From NCBI GenBank assembly GCA_900343135.1, contig OPYK01000003.1, positions 124,001 through 188,000 of the forward strand: a stretch of 64,000 nt of DNA. The letters are read 5' to 3'. A program made the translations under genes and the position numbers. Below the pieces are notes generated by a model. That model saw only the letters and a list, made by a program, of their open reading frames with translations, was not told the DNA's origin and did no database searches. Shown in pieces: positions 45,803 through 53,739 of this stretch (within the stretch, counting starts at the first letter, position 1; every line of letters starts with the position of its first letter). This DNA comes from Atopobium massiliense (GTDB lineage: Bacteria > Actinomycetota > Coriobacteriia > Coriobacteriales > Atopobiaceae).

Positions 45803-47002
45803 ATGTGCGATATAACCATTAAACAGAGCAACGCGCCCGTGGAAATGCCTACACCCATGCATCCTGAGGTACACGCACATAACGCGGATGCGGGGTTAGC
45901 AACCAATGGTGCAAATAATGATGCAAACCTTGGTCCAAACCAGAGCGAAGTGGCGCGCACCAATCTACGCCGACTTTCTCACGACGACCTTATCTACCAG
46001 CTAAAACTCATGCACCTACCATCGTTTCGAGCGAAGCAAATTGAAGACTGGCTGTGGCACTACAACATAGGCTCCTTTGACGATATGACCAATATTTCAA
46101 AAGCGCTGCGTGCGCAGCTTGCCAAGCAGTTTTACCTCTATGCGCCCCGCGCTATAAGCAAGCAGGTTTCACAGGATGGTAGCCGCAAATACCTGCTTCT
46201 TCTCGAGGATGGTATTTCGGTTGAATGTGTTGGTATGCCAAATGGTGATAAACTTTCAGTTTGTGTATCGTCGCAGGCAGGATGTGCCATAGGCTGCATA
46301 TTTTGTGCCACAGGCAAGGCGGGGTTGCGCCGCAATTTGTTTGCCGACGAAATTTATCAGCAGGCGCTGTATATACGCGACGACTTCGACGGTATGCGTA
46401 TAAGCAACATTGTGCTGATGGGTCAGGGCGAGCCACTCACCAACTACACGCAGGCGCTGCGCGCGCTGCGGCTTTTTAATAACCCGCTGGGTTTGGGTAT
46501 TGGCGCCCGTCATCTTACGCTTTCTACCTGCGGTATTATTCCAAATATTGCTAAATTTGCGCAAGAAGAAGAGCAGTTTACTCTGGCGGTATCGCTTCAC
46601 TCCGCCGTACAAAAAACCCGCGACTACCTTATGCCTGGCCTAAAGAAGTTTTCGCTTGTTAATTTATACAACATGATGCAAACCTATGTGCAAAAAACGA
46701 AGCGCCGCCCAAGCTACGAATACGCCCTCATAAAAGGGGTAAACGATACCCCCGAAGAACTGCAAGCGCTGTGCGATTTTTGCCGCGGTACCCTCTGCCA
46801 TGTTAATCTTATTCAGCTTAACGAAATAGACGATTCACCCTTTAAGCCTACAAGCGAAAAACGCGCACAAGAATTTGTACGCGCGCTTAATGCATGCGGT
46901 GTAGAAGCTACCATTCGCGTGTCGCGTGGACAAGATATTGATGCTGCTTGTGGCCAGCTCCAGCAGCGCAGCTGTCCGTTAAATAAACAAAAGCGCAGTT
47001 AG
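45803..47002 (+). CDS. rlmN: 23S rRNA (adenine2503-C2)/tRNA methyltransferase RlmN
   Basis: A 399-residue radical SAM methylase. The cluster motif is CAIGCIFC (CxxxCxxC), the first mechanistic Cys lies in LSVCVSSQAG and the second in DIDAACGQLQ, matching Cys118 and Cys355 of E. coli RlmN. GEPLTNY, the SLHSA and SYEYALIKGVND segments fit the family; Cfr is less likely given the housekeeping context. The ATG follows GGAGAGG. An unstructured ~45-residue leader precedes the N-terminal helical domain. Confidence 0.96.
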   Translation: MCDITIKQSNAPVEMPTPMHPEVHAHNADAGLATNGANNDANLGPNQSEVARTNLRRLSHDDLIYQLKLMHLPSFRAKQIEDWLWHYNIGSFDDMTNISKALRAQLAKQFYLYAPRAISKQVSQDGSRKYLLLLEDGISVECVGMPNGDKLSVCVSSQAGCAIGCIFCATGKAGLRRNLFADEIYQQALYIRDDFDGMRISNIVLMGQGEPLTNYTQALRALRLFNNPLGLGIGARHLTLSTCGIIPNIAKFAQEEEQFTLAVSLHSAVQKTRDYLMPGLKKFSLVNLYNMMQTYVQKTKRRPSYEYALIKGVNDTPEELQALCDFCRGTLCHVNLIQLNEIDDSPFKPTSEKRAQEFVRALNACGVEATIRVSRGQDIDAACGQLQQRSCPLNKQKRS

Positions 47003-47055
47003 TACTAGGTTTATGCATAGTTTTGTATAGCCAAAACATAAAACATATCAACAAT

Positions 47056-47087
47056 AAAAACGTACCGGCAATCGTCGGTACGTTTTT
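47056..47087. terminator. bidirectional terminator after rlmN
   Basis: AAAAACGTACCG, a loop, CGGTACGTTTTT: a symmetric hairpin (47061-47067 with 47076-47082, extendable) flanked by A- and T-runs. It ends rlmN on the plus strand and may also stop transcripts of the small minus-strand gene. Confidence 0.88.
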
Positions 47088-47214
47088 GTATACAGTGTTA
47101 CTCTTCCCTATTGTTGTAGAACGAGTATTGGTATGACCGCTAGAATCTCTGGTGCACGCCGCTCGTAACAGCGGCTTACAAGCACGTACTAATAGTGCGT
47201 GTTAAAAATACGTG

Positions 47215-47445
47215 TTAATAACGCGTGCCGCACACCCGATCCCACTTTTCATACGTTTCTTGCGTATCTACGCCCGTGTTCATAGCACTGCATAGAGCGT
47301 CGTACGCCACATTACGCACGTGAGATATGCGGGTGCACACACGAGTTATCAGCGCGTCTTGTTCTTCATGAGAACGGGTTGCAAACCACGCTGCAGCAGC
47401 AACTGCTGCACCTAAAAGCACCGCCTTACCAGCCTTGCATTTCAT
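47215..47445 (-). CDS. small membrane-associated protein of unknown function
   Basis: A 76-residue protein: a short basic N-terminus (MKCKAGK), one Ala/Val-rich hydrophobic segment (about 8-21) and a mixed charged helical remainder with three Cys. It stands alone downstream of parB on the same strand with an acceptable start context. In outline (tiny N-terminal helix, amphipathic tail) it is similar to the small protein encoded before the metal ATPase, though I see no real sequence match. Confidence 0.5.
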   Translation of the reverse strand: MKCKAGKAVLLGAAVAAAAWFATRSHEEQDALITRVCTRISHVRNVAYDALCSAMNTGVDTQETYEKWDRVCGTRY

Positions 47446-47525
47446 CTGCTATCCAATCTCTCTGTTATGCATTACACAAATCAGTGTCTTTACACGGTAA
47501 CACACGTGCGAAACTTGTTTAATCC

Positions 47526-48401
47526 TTATAACTCGTCATTTTCGTCTTCATATCCCCGCTCAAGAGCACGCACCACGCGTGCAAGCATTGCATCGGAGTC
47601 AAACTCAATCTCAATTTTGTTCTTCTCGCCCACGCGTTTTACTTTTACCTTGGCATGTAAAATACTACGCAGCTGCTTTGCGGCGCGCTTATAACTTTGC
47701 GGTGTTGTTGCACGAGGTTTTCTATCCTGTGTACTGCCAAGAAGCAACGATGCAAGGTTTTCTGTCGAACGTACGCTTAAATGCTCTGTTACTACCTTTT
47801 GCGCGAGCTGCTGTTGGGCAGCAGTATCGCTTACAGCAAGCAATGCGCGCGCATGACCCGCTGTAATAACACCTTCAACCATGAGCTGCTGTATGTCCTG
47901 TGGTAAATCAAGAAGGCGCATCGTGTTAGCAATTGCTGAGCGCGATTTCGAAAGGGTAACTCCCAGCTCCTCTTGCGTAAGGGCAAGCTCGTCAATTAAT
48001 TGCTTATACGCGCGTGCTTCTTCAATCGGGTTAAGATCGCTGCGCTGTAAGTTTTCAATAAGCGCTAATTTTAGTGTTTGGTCGTCTTTAATGTCTTTAA
48101 TAACAGCAGGAACCTTTTTAAGCCCCGCGCGTTTCGATGCCTGATAGCGTCGCTCCCCCGCCACAATCTCATACACAGTGCCCTTCTTACGCACTAAAAT
48201 TGGCTGAAGTACACCATGCTCTTTAATAGATTGGGTAAGCTCCTCAAGCTCACGCTCATCAAAGTGCTTACGCGGCTGACTTTTGTTAACACGAATGCTC
48301 GAAAGTGGCAACTCAAGCTGCTGCTGCGAAATGCCTGTTTCGGCATCAGCACCACTCATAAGCGACTCGAGTCCTTTTCCTAATCCCGTTTTTTTAGCCA
48401 C
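47526..48401 (-). CDS. parB: chromosome partitioning protein ParB (Spo0J)
   Basis: A 291-residue CTPase clamp that loads at parS. The N-terminal motif is KKTGLGKGLESLM, the nuclease-like domain has QPRKHFDERELEELTQSIKEHGVLQPILVR and the CTP-binding GERRYQASKRAG, and ENLQRSDLNPIEEA is followed by the helix-turn-helix (TQEELGVTLSKSRSAIANTMRLL). It overlaps parA by 8 bp. Two perfect parS sites lie upstream. Confidence 0.97.
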   Translation of the reverse strand: MAKKTGLGKGLESLMSGADAETGISQQQLELPLSSIRVNKSQPRKHFDERELEELTQSIKEHGVLQPILVRKKGTVYEIVAGERRYQASKRAGLKKVPAVIKDIKDDQTLKLALIENLQRSDLNPIEEARAYKQLIDELALTQEELGVTLSKSRSAIANTMRLLDLPQDIQQLMVEGVITAGHARALLAVSDTAAQQQLAQKVVTEHLSVRSTENLASLLLGSTQDRKPRATTPQSYKRAAKQLRSILHAKVKVKRVGEKNKIEIEFDSDAMLARVVRALERGYEDENDEL

Positions 48402-49185
48402 GACGACTCACTTCCCTTGCTAATTTAAGGTAGGCCATTGAGCCCGCGCTAAAGCGTGCATATTTATTTACCGGCACACCATGACTTGGTGCCTCAGAAA
48501 GCTTAACGCTGCGCGGAATAATTGTCTTAAATACCTTTGTACCAAAATACTTGCGCACTTCATTTGCAACATCCTTCGAGAGTGTTGTGCGCGAATCATA
48601 CATCGTAAGAACAACCCCAAACACTTCAAGGTTTGGATTTAAGCGCGTTTGGATCATTTTCATTGATTCAAGGAGTTTGCTAACACCTTCCAGCGCGTAA
48701 AACTCGCACTGGATAGGAATTATAAGGCTATCAGCAGCAACTAACGCATTAATCGTAAGCAATCCAAGTGACGGCGGACAATCAATAAAAATATAGTCGT
48801 AGTTAGAGCGAATGGGTTCTATAAGCCCTTTAAGAATATTTTCACGCGCGATGGTAGAAACAAGCTCAATTTCTGCACCAGCAAGCTGAATGGTAGCAGG
48901 TACCACCTCTACCCTATCTTGTGATGTGGGGCAAATAACATCCTCAAGCGGAACATTTTGCATTAAACAGTTATACACATCCTGTTCAAGCTCGTTTTTA
49001 TTAATGCCAAAACCCGAACTTGTATTGCCTTGCGGGTCAAGGTCAATTACAAGAACGCGCTTTTTTTGTTCACCCAAGCATGCAGCAAGGTTTATAGCGG
49101 TTGTAGACTTACCAACTCCGCCTTTTTGGTTGATAATGGGGATAACATTGCCCCTATATTTTTTTGTAGCGGTTTCCTCGGCCAT
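48394..49185 (-). CDS. parA: chromosome partitioning ATPase ParA (Soj)
   Basis: A 263-residue deviant Walker ATPase with INQKGGVGKSTTAINLAA, DLDPQGN, FIDCPPSLG and GVVLTMYDSRT. It forms nucleoid-bound gradients that move ParB-parS complexes. A parS site lies only 14 bp before its start codon, so ParB loading may affect its promoter. Confidence 0.97.
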   Translation of the reverse strand: MAEETATKKYRGNVIPIINQKGGVGKSTTAINLAACLGEQKKRVLVIDLDPQGNTSSGFGINKNELEQDVYNCLMQNVPLEDVICPTSQDRVEVVPATIQLAGAEIELVSTIARENILKGLIEPIRSNYDYIFIDCPPSLGLLTINALVAADSLIIPIQCEFYALEGVSKLLESMKMIQTRLNPNLEVFGVVLTMYDSRTTLSKDVANEVRKYFGTKVFKTIIPRSVKLSEAPSHGVPVNKYARFSAGSMAYLKLAREVSRRG

Positions 49186-49199
49186 GCTTCTCCTGTCAA

Positions 49200-49215
49200 T
49201 GTTTCACGTGAAACA
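49200..49215. promoter_or_regulatory. parS: parS centromere site 1
   Basis: An exact copy of the universal 16-bp parS TGTTTCACGTGAAACA in the short gap between parA and rsmG. Confidence 0.97.
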
Positions 49216-49216
49216 A

Positions 49217-50194
49217 TTATAGTGGTTTGTGTACTGCCATTCCCACCTTACGCGGTAGCTTAATTGTAGCAGGCTTGCATTTTTGAAACACGACAATCTC
49301 ACGATATCCAAACTCAAGAGGAAGCTCGTATGTTTCACGTGAAACAAATTCAAAACCACAGAGTTTAGCAGCGTTTTTAGCGTCGAGAAGTTCCTGTTCA
49401 CATTGTTGCGATTTAGAACAAAGTAGTATGCCGTCACGCGTGAGTAGGGGTGCAGCGTATTCCAAAAGGGTGCGAATCGGCGCAACCGCACGCGCGATGA
49501 TGAGGGGAGTTTTATAGCCTTGTGAGGGCAAATCCTCAAACCGCATGCTAGAAGTGGAAAGGGAAGCACGTAAATCGAGTGAATCAATAAAGGAAGAAAC
49601 GCAGGCAATTTTCTTTTTAACCGAATCAACCAGAAGGCCACTTTTACCAGTAAGTAAAGCAAAAGGAATGCCTGGAAAACCAGCGCCGGTACCTAAATCA
49701 ATAAAGGAAACAAGAGAACCATGGGATATTGATTGTGCTTTGATAGAAGATAACGGAGTAAAGGCAGATACACTCGCACACGTACTGGTTGCAGATAGCG
49801 CATTGTAGGCATGGACCACTAAAAACGAATCCACATAATGCAAAATAAGCGCAGCGAGCGGTTCGGTTATACGTGTTAGATTAATGCTTTTATTTGTTTC
49901 TACCAATAAGGAATAGTGCTTATAAAGTGCGGTAATCTGAGCGTCCGAAATAGGCGCATTAAATGGCGCGGTAAACGCTAAAAACAGCTGCTTAAAATCA
50001 TCCTCAGAAAAGCTCTCACCTGCATATGCATACGCGTGTCGGTCAGAAGAACTACCGTCACGCAAGGCAATACGCGTTTGCACATCAGCAGAAAGAGAGG
50101 AATATGTTTGTGGAGGCACAGGCACTCCATGAACCGTAGTGAAAGAAGATGAACAAGCAGACCCGCGCGATGATGGGGTAGAAAAGGCAACCAT
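49217..50194 (-). CDS. rsmG: 16S rRNA (guanine527-N7)-methyltransferase
   Basis: A 325-residue GidB/RsmG enzyme. The core begins near 85 with YKHYSLLVETNKSINLTRI; the SAM-binding loop is FIDLGTGAGFPGIPFAL, followed by LVDSVKKKIACV and IIARAVAPI. Family members are usually 210-240 residues; here a Ser/Thr-rich N-terminal extension of ~80 residues and an insert near 140-160 enlarge it. The ATG at 50192-50194 is chosen for CAGGAG upstream. A parS site is embedded in its coding sequence. Confidence 0.93.
   Translation of the reverse strand: MVAFSTPSSRGSACSSSFTTVHGVPVPPQTYSSLSADVQTRIALRDGSSSDRHAYAYAGESFSEDDFKQLFLAFTAPFNAPISDAQITALYKHYSLLVETNKSINLTRITEPLAALILHYVDSFLVVHAYNALSATSTCASVSAFTPLSSIKAQSISHGSLVSFIDLGTGAGFPGIPFALLTGKSGLLVDSVKKKIACVSSFIDSLDLRASLSTSSMRFEDLPSQGYKTPLIIARAVAPIRTLLEYAAPLLTRDGILLCSKSQQCEQELLDAKNAAKLCGFEFVSRETYELPLEFGYREIVVFQKCKPATIKLPRKVGMAVHKPL
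49331..49346. promoter_or_regulatory. parS: parS centromere site 2, inside rsmG
   Basis: A second exact TGTTTCACGTGAAACA, 131 bp from the first and within the rsmG reading frame. An intragenic parS in this gene is known from other bacteria. Confidence 0.97.
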
Positions 50195-50278
50195 TATAAC
50201 TCCTGTCTTTTGATACATACAGCATACCATGGAGCATTATGTGCACTGCCAAAAAACCTCGTATCGGGAAGTTTTGAC

Positions 50279-50304
50279 AAAAAAAGGGGGAATTAATCCC
50301 CCTT
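50279..50304 (-). terminator. terminator downstream of jag
   Basis: On the minus strand AAGGGGG, loop ATTAATT, CCCCCTT and a run of T (A-run 50279-50285 on the plus strand). It separates jag from rsmG, so rsmG-parA-parB likely has its own promoter. Confidence 0.85.
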
Positions 50305-50365
50305 AAACGCATATACCGATATTTGCGTGGTAACACGTGTGCAGTACGTAGCACCGTGCGGAGCT

Positions 50366-51418
50366 CTACTGCTCGCGATTACCATGCTTTCTTCTTCTTA
50401 CAGCAGTAACAACTACACGTCGGTTTGGCTCATACCCTTCAGAATGCGTAGTAACTTCCGTATCATTAATAAGAGCAATATGCACAAGACGTCTATCTGC
50501 TGGGCTCATAGGCGCAAGCACCACGCGGCATCCACGGCGTTTTGCGCGGGCAGCAGCAGAAAGAGCAATAGCTTGAATTTTTTCTTTTCTGCGTTCCTTA
50601 TATCCCTCAACATCGAGCGAAATAGGGTAGTAAAAGTGCAGCGCGTTGCTCAAAAACGCATTAATTATAGATTGGAGCGCATCAAGCGTGTGACCATGAT
50701 GACCAATAAGTACCGCTAAATCATCACCAAAGATGTCAAAGATAAGGCTATGATCATCGGTTTCGTACTCATCAATACGAACATTTCGCTCACCAAAAAA
50801 CGACAGTGTTTCTTCAATTTTACGGGTAACAATGTCGCCAATAAAGTTCTTTTCTTCGTCGGAAAGCGGCTCATGAGCAACCATATGATCGTGAATCGCG
50901 TTAATAACGGGATTATCTGAAGGCACGTAGGTATCAACATGTTCTTCAACCAGCACGTCATCGTTTAAAAGCTCAGCAGGCACATCAGCATTATCCATCA
51001 CAACATCACGCTCAGATGCCACAACAGCAAAGGCTTTATCACCGCTGCCAGCATTACGCGTAGATTTTTTACTACGTTTCGATGCACGCTCACTTTGCTC
51101 ATTGCGCACGCTACGCTCATCACGCTCATCACTGCGAGTACGCTTAAAACGCGCGTGATTAGACGAACTAGTAAGTTCTCCCAGCTCACGCAAGGTGTTG
51201 TCCTTGGGATCGTCGTTTGTTACGTAGTGCGCAGAATCGGGCGAGGAGGGCGATGTTTGCTCAATCTCGGTAAAGAAACCGCTCTCATGCTCCTGAGCTA
51301 AAAAGGCATCAAGCGACGCCTTTGTGGTTTCATACATTGAAGAGTCGCTATATACATGCTCTGGCGTATCCTGCCAATCATCAAACGAATCGGGTGTAAA
51401 TGTTGTTTTGTCACCCAT
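50366..51418 (-). CDS. jag: Jag/KhpB-type RNA-binding protein
   Basis: A 350-residue protein with a C-terminal KH domain (LIGHHGHTLDALQSIINAFLSNAL, GHHG in place of the usual GxxG) and R3H domain (SPADRRLVHIAL, then the EGYEPNRRVVV end). The first ~170 residues are acidic, Ser/Asp/Glu-rich with a basic island (RSKRST-like, KRSKKSTRN) and look disordered; the Jag-N domain is not apparent. Of two successive ATGs the second (51416-51418) has better spacing to AGGAGG. In its usual place behind yidC; it binds RNA and, in relatives, affects division and cell-wall elongation. Confidence 0.92.
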   Translation of the reverse strand: MGDKTTFTPDSFDDWQDTPEHVYSDSSMYETTKASLDAFLAQEHESGFFTEIEQTSPSSPDSAHYVTNDDPKDNTLRELGELTSSSNHARFKRTRSDERDERSVRNEQSERASKRSKKSTRNAGSGDKAFAVVASERDVVMDNADVPAELLNDDVLVEEHVDTYVPSDNPVINAIHDHMVAHEPLSDEEKNFIGDIVTRKIEETLSFFGERNVRIDEYETDDHSLIFDIFGDDLAVLIGHHGHTLDALQSIINAFLSNALHFYYPISLDVEGYKERRKEKIQAIALSAAARAKRRGCRVVLAPMSPADRRLVHIALINDTEVTTHSEGYEPNRRVVVTAVRRRKHGNREQ

Positions 51419-51493
51419 CATAACCTCCTAAACACGCGCAGCCTGCCAATACCAAACAAAACCTGCAGGTACACGCACACGTCATACCATCAA

Positions 51494-52255
51494 CTACTTA
51501 TCTTTTTTGTGGGGACGCGCCACTTTTTCTTTGCGAACAACGTCAACATGCACACCCTCACGGGCAAGTTGCTGCTCGGTTTCCTCTTTTACGCGCTTCA
51601 TTACGCGGTCGGTAACAAGTTTTTGTTGAACAATTTGCCATAAACTCGAAGTGTTGTAGTACAAAAGCACGGCAGTTGGCACCGTCCAACCAAACCACAA
51701 CATAAAGCAACTCATCACAACACCCATGGTAATTGTTTGAGAACGCTGCTGCTCAGAGGTATTTTTAAGGTTCATTACCATAGGAATAAACGTGGTAACA
51801 GCAAAAAGCACCACCAAAAAGATGTACACCGCAGCCGTTTGAATACCCTGTGTCTTAAAAACATCAGCAGGGGAGAGCGAAATGGTTGGCAACAATGAGA
51901 AAAAGCTCGCATCTTGAGGAATTTTACTTGCAACGGTAAACAAACCAAAAAACACGGGCATTTGAAGCACCATCGGTAAACAACCACCAAGCATATTAAA
52001 CTTGTGCTCCGAGTAGAACTTTTGCATTTCCTCGTTCATACGCGCGGGGTCGTCGGAATATTTATCCTTAATTGCCTGCATTTGCGGCTGCAACGCTTGC
52101 ATGCGCGCGCTCGACTCAGTCGACTTTGTCATAAGCGGAATAAGAATAACGCGAATAATAAGCGTTAAAATAATAACCGCTAAACCCCAGTCACCACAAA
52201 ACTGCTTAATACCTTCAAGCACTTGGGTAAGTAAGGTAATAAAAATGTCCCACAT
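51494..52255 (-). CDS. yidC: membrane protein insertase YidC/OxaI
   Basis: A 253-residue insertase of the Gram-positive/short type without the large periplasmic domain. About five helices; GLAVIILTLIIRVILIPL places the conserved Arg in the first helix groove, and KYSDDPARMNEEMQKFYSEHKFNMLGGCLPMVLQMPVFFGLF is the family core with its cytoplasmic hairpin. The basic C-terminus (VRKEKVARPHKKDK) probably contacts ribosomes. It lacks an evident lipobox. Confidence 0.96.
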   Translation of the reverse strand: MWDIFITLLTQVLEGIKQFCGDWGLAVIILTLIIRVILIPLMTKSTESSARMQALQPQMQAIKDKYSDDPARMNEEMQKFYSEHKFNMLGGCLPMVLQMPVFFGLFTVASKIPQDASFFSLLPTISLSPADVFKTQGIQTAAVYIFLVVLFAVTTFIPMVMNLKNTSEQQRSQTITMGVVMSCFMLWFGWTVPTAVLLYYNTSSLWQIVQQKLVTDRVMKRVKEETEQQLAREGVHVDVVRKEKVARPHKKDK

Positions 52256-52324
52256 AGCCCCTCCGAAAGCGAATCAGTAGATCACCACGCAAGCATAGTA
52301 CGCATGCTAAGCGCGGTAAACAAG

Positions 52325-52621
52325 CTAAACAAGCGGATCGTATCCACCGGCATGAAATGAATGACAGCGACACAGGCGTTTAAGTGCAAGCCACAAGCCG
52401 CGTGCAATACCATAACGTTCAAGCGCTAAGAGCGCATATTGCGAACAAGTTGGCTCATAAATACAATGCGCACGTAAATACATTGAGCTAAAACGTTGGT
52501 AGATATGGATACATGCACAAATCACAGCAAGCACGCGTGCACACGCAGCACGCTTTTGCGTTGTGCGCGAGGCGTGTAACCCTGTTACACCTGCACATTG
52601 TGTTTGTTGCGCTTGAGCCAT
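52325..52621 (-). CDS. yidD: membrane insertion efficiency factor YidD
   Basis: A 98-residue protein with the family core CIYEPTCSQYALLALERYGIARG and the RLCRCHSFHAGGYDPL end, in the canonical rnpA-yidD-yidC order. The usual Pro residues of SPxxxxxCRFxPTCS are partly replaced (SSMYLRAHCIYEPTCS), so it is a divergent member. The ATG at 52619-52621 gives a family-like length; an ATG at 52672 is an alternative. Confidence 0.88.
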   Translation of the reverse strand: MAQAQQTQCAGVTGLHASRTTQKRAACARVLAVICACIHIYQRFSSMYLRAHCIYEPTCSQYALLALERYGIARGLWLALKRLCRCHSFHAGGYDPLV

Positions 52622-52680
52622 ATATTGCTGCCTTTTGTCTTTGCATACATGCGCACACCGTACACGCTGCATGTATACGT

Positions 52681-52710
52681 AAAACCACCTTTAGTTATAA
52701 AGGTGGTTTT
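52681..52710 (-). terminator. terminator overlapping the end of rnpA
   Basis: AAAACCACCTTT/AAAGGTGGTTTT forms a 12-bp stem with a 6-nt loop and a T-rich end on the minus strand. The rnpA stop codon lies inside it. It should limit read-through from rpmH-rnpA into yidD-yidC. Confidence 0.8.
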
Positions 52711-53033
52711 GTATCGCGAATTGTTCCTATAAGGCGAGTAAGTTCTTTGGCGATAGATGCCGGGTGAGCATATTGTGTTGCACTCGTAGCAAAAAACAAG
52801 AAGTTGTACCCTGCAGAAAATGTTGTAGGTAACATGTCACGCACCGCTGCGCGCAGCAGGCGTTTACACCTATTGCGCACTGGCGCCGTGCCAATACGCT
52901 TTCCCGCAGCAAAAGCAACACGTGCATACGGAAGTGTTCCATTGATATACACAACACGAACGTACTTACCGCGAAGCTGCTTTCCACACATGTAGACCTT
53001 ATTAAAGTCGATTTTAGACTTTATGGTCTTCAT
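52695..53033 (-). CDS. rnpA: ribonuclease P protein component
   Basis: A 112-residue basic protein that with the catalytic RNA trims tRNA 5' ends. The RNR-type motif RIGTAPVRNRCKRLLRAAVRD is present, with the N-terminal FNKVYMCGKQLRG and VRVVYI strands. It starts 19 bp after rpmH. Confidence 0.95.
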   Translation of the reverse strand: MKTIKSKIDFNKVYMCGKQLRGKYVRVVYINGTLPYARVAFAAGKRIGTAPVRNRCKRLLRAAVRDMLPTTFSAGYNFLFFATSATQYAHPASIAKELTRLIGTIRDTKPPL

Positions 53034-53052
53034 ATCTATCGAGCCTAAATAC

Positions 53053-53193
53053 TTAGATGCTTACACACAAACGCTTGCGACCCTTGGCGCGACGACGTGC
53101 AAGCACCAAACGGCCACCCTTAGTAGCCATGCGAGCACGAAAACCGTGTGACTTAGCACGCTTCGATTTATTTGGTTGATAAGTGCGTTTCAT
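53053..53193 (-). CDS. rpmH: ribosomal protein bL34
   Basis: A 46-residue protein starting [19 protein letters not shown] and ending [10 protein letters not shown], the unmistakable L34 sequence. About 40 percent of residues are Arg or Lys. It opens the leftward operon rpmH-rnpA from the origin and has a strong promoter. Confidence 0.98.
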   Translation of the reverse strand: MKRTYQPNKSKRAKSHGFRARMATKGGRLVLARRRAKGRKRLCVSI

Positions 53194-53256
53194 AATAAAA
53201 CCCCTTTATAACAATAACCACAAGTAATTATCTATATTGCTCTGACAAGCTAAAAA

Positions 53257-53285
53257 AGTATAGGTGTTTGTGCAGGTGTAGTCAA
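53257..53285 (-). promoter_or_regulatory. promoter of rpmH-rnpA
   Basis: On the minus strand TTGACT (53280-53285), a 17-bp spacer and TATACT (53257-53262), about 65 bp upstream of the rpmH start. A close match to the housekeeping consensus. Confidence 0.75.
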
Positions 53286-53739
53286 TTGTTTTCTTCTATA
53301 AACGCATATTTTTATATGTGCGTATCGTTTCATCCGTAGTGTTGTGATTATTGTTTGAAGAAAACCCACATCTCTCACGCTGTGCAGACAACAGGCACGC
53401 AGCAATACACGCTTGAGGCGCTATGTTTCATGTGTACCTATGGTTGGTTATTCAATGTATAGATACTGCAAACTGTGCGCATACATCGTGAAATTTACAA
53501 GGTATTACCTGCACGTTTATTATTTCTCTTTCATGTTTTATTCACCATTAAATCCTGTTATTCACCATGTTATTAACATTTGTTCATCAATTGTTGAAAA
53601 CTTTCATACGTGTTTATTTCAGTTTGAATACTTTTGAACAAATGTTGAACAATTGTTGAAAACTTTACCAGACACTCAGCAACTATTCGTGTAAGATAAA
53701 CATACGCTACTGACTAACACAAACACATAAAGGGGGATT
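53286..53739. other. left part of the replication origin region (rpmH side)
   Basis: An AT-rich 454-bp stretch without genes between divergent rpmH and the GHKL-wHTH gene. It carries TTATTCACC twice (53538-53546, 53558-53566), TGTTGAAAA twice (53592-53600, 53654-53662) and TGTTGAACA (53643-53651). Their complement TTTTCAACA is a variant of the DnaA box TTATCCACA. A 16-bp unit AATTGTTGAAAACTTT is exactly repeated at 53589-53604 and 53651-53666. A likely -10 TAAGAT for the next gene is at 53692-53697. Origin assignment rests on the divergent gene arrangement and these boxes, and was not tested by GC skew. Confidence 0.6.

Noticed and set aside
53422-53436. A third parS near the origin (TGTTTCATGTG...)
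   Set aside because: Only the left half matches; the right half GAAACA is missing.
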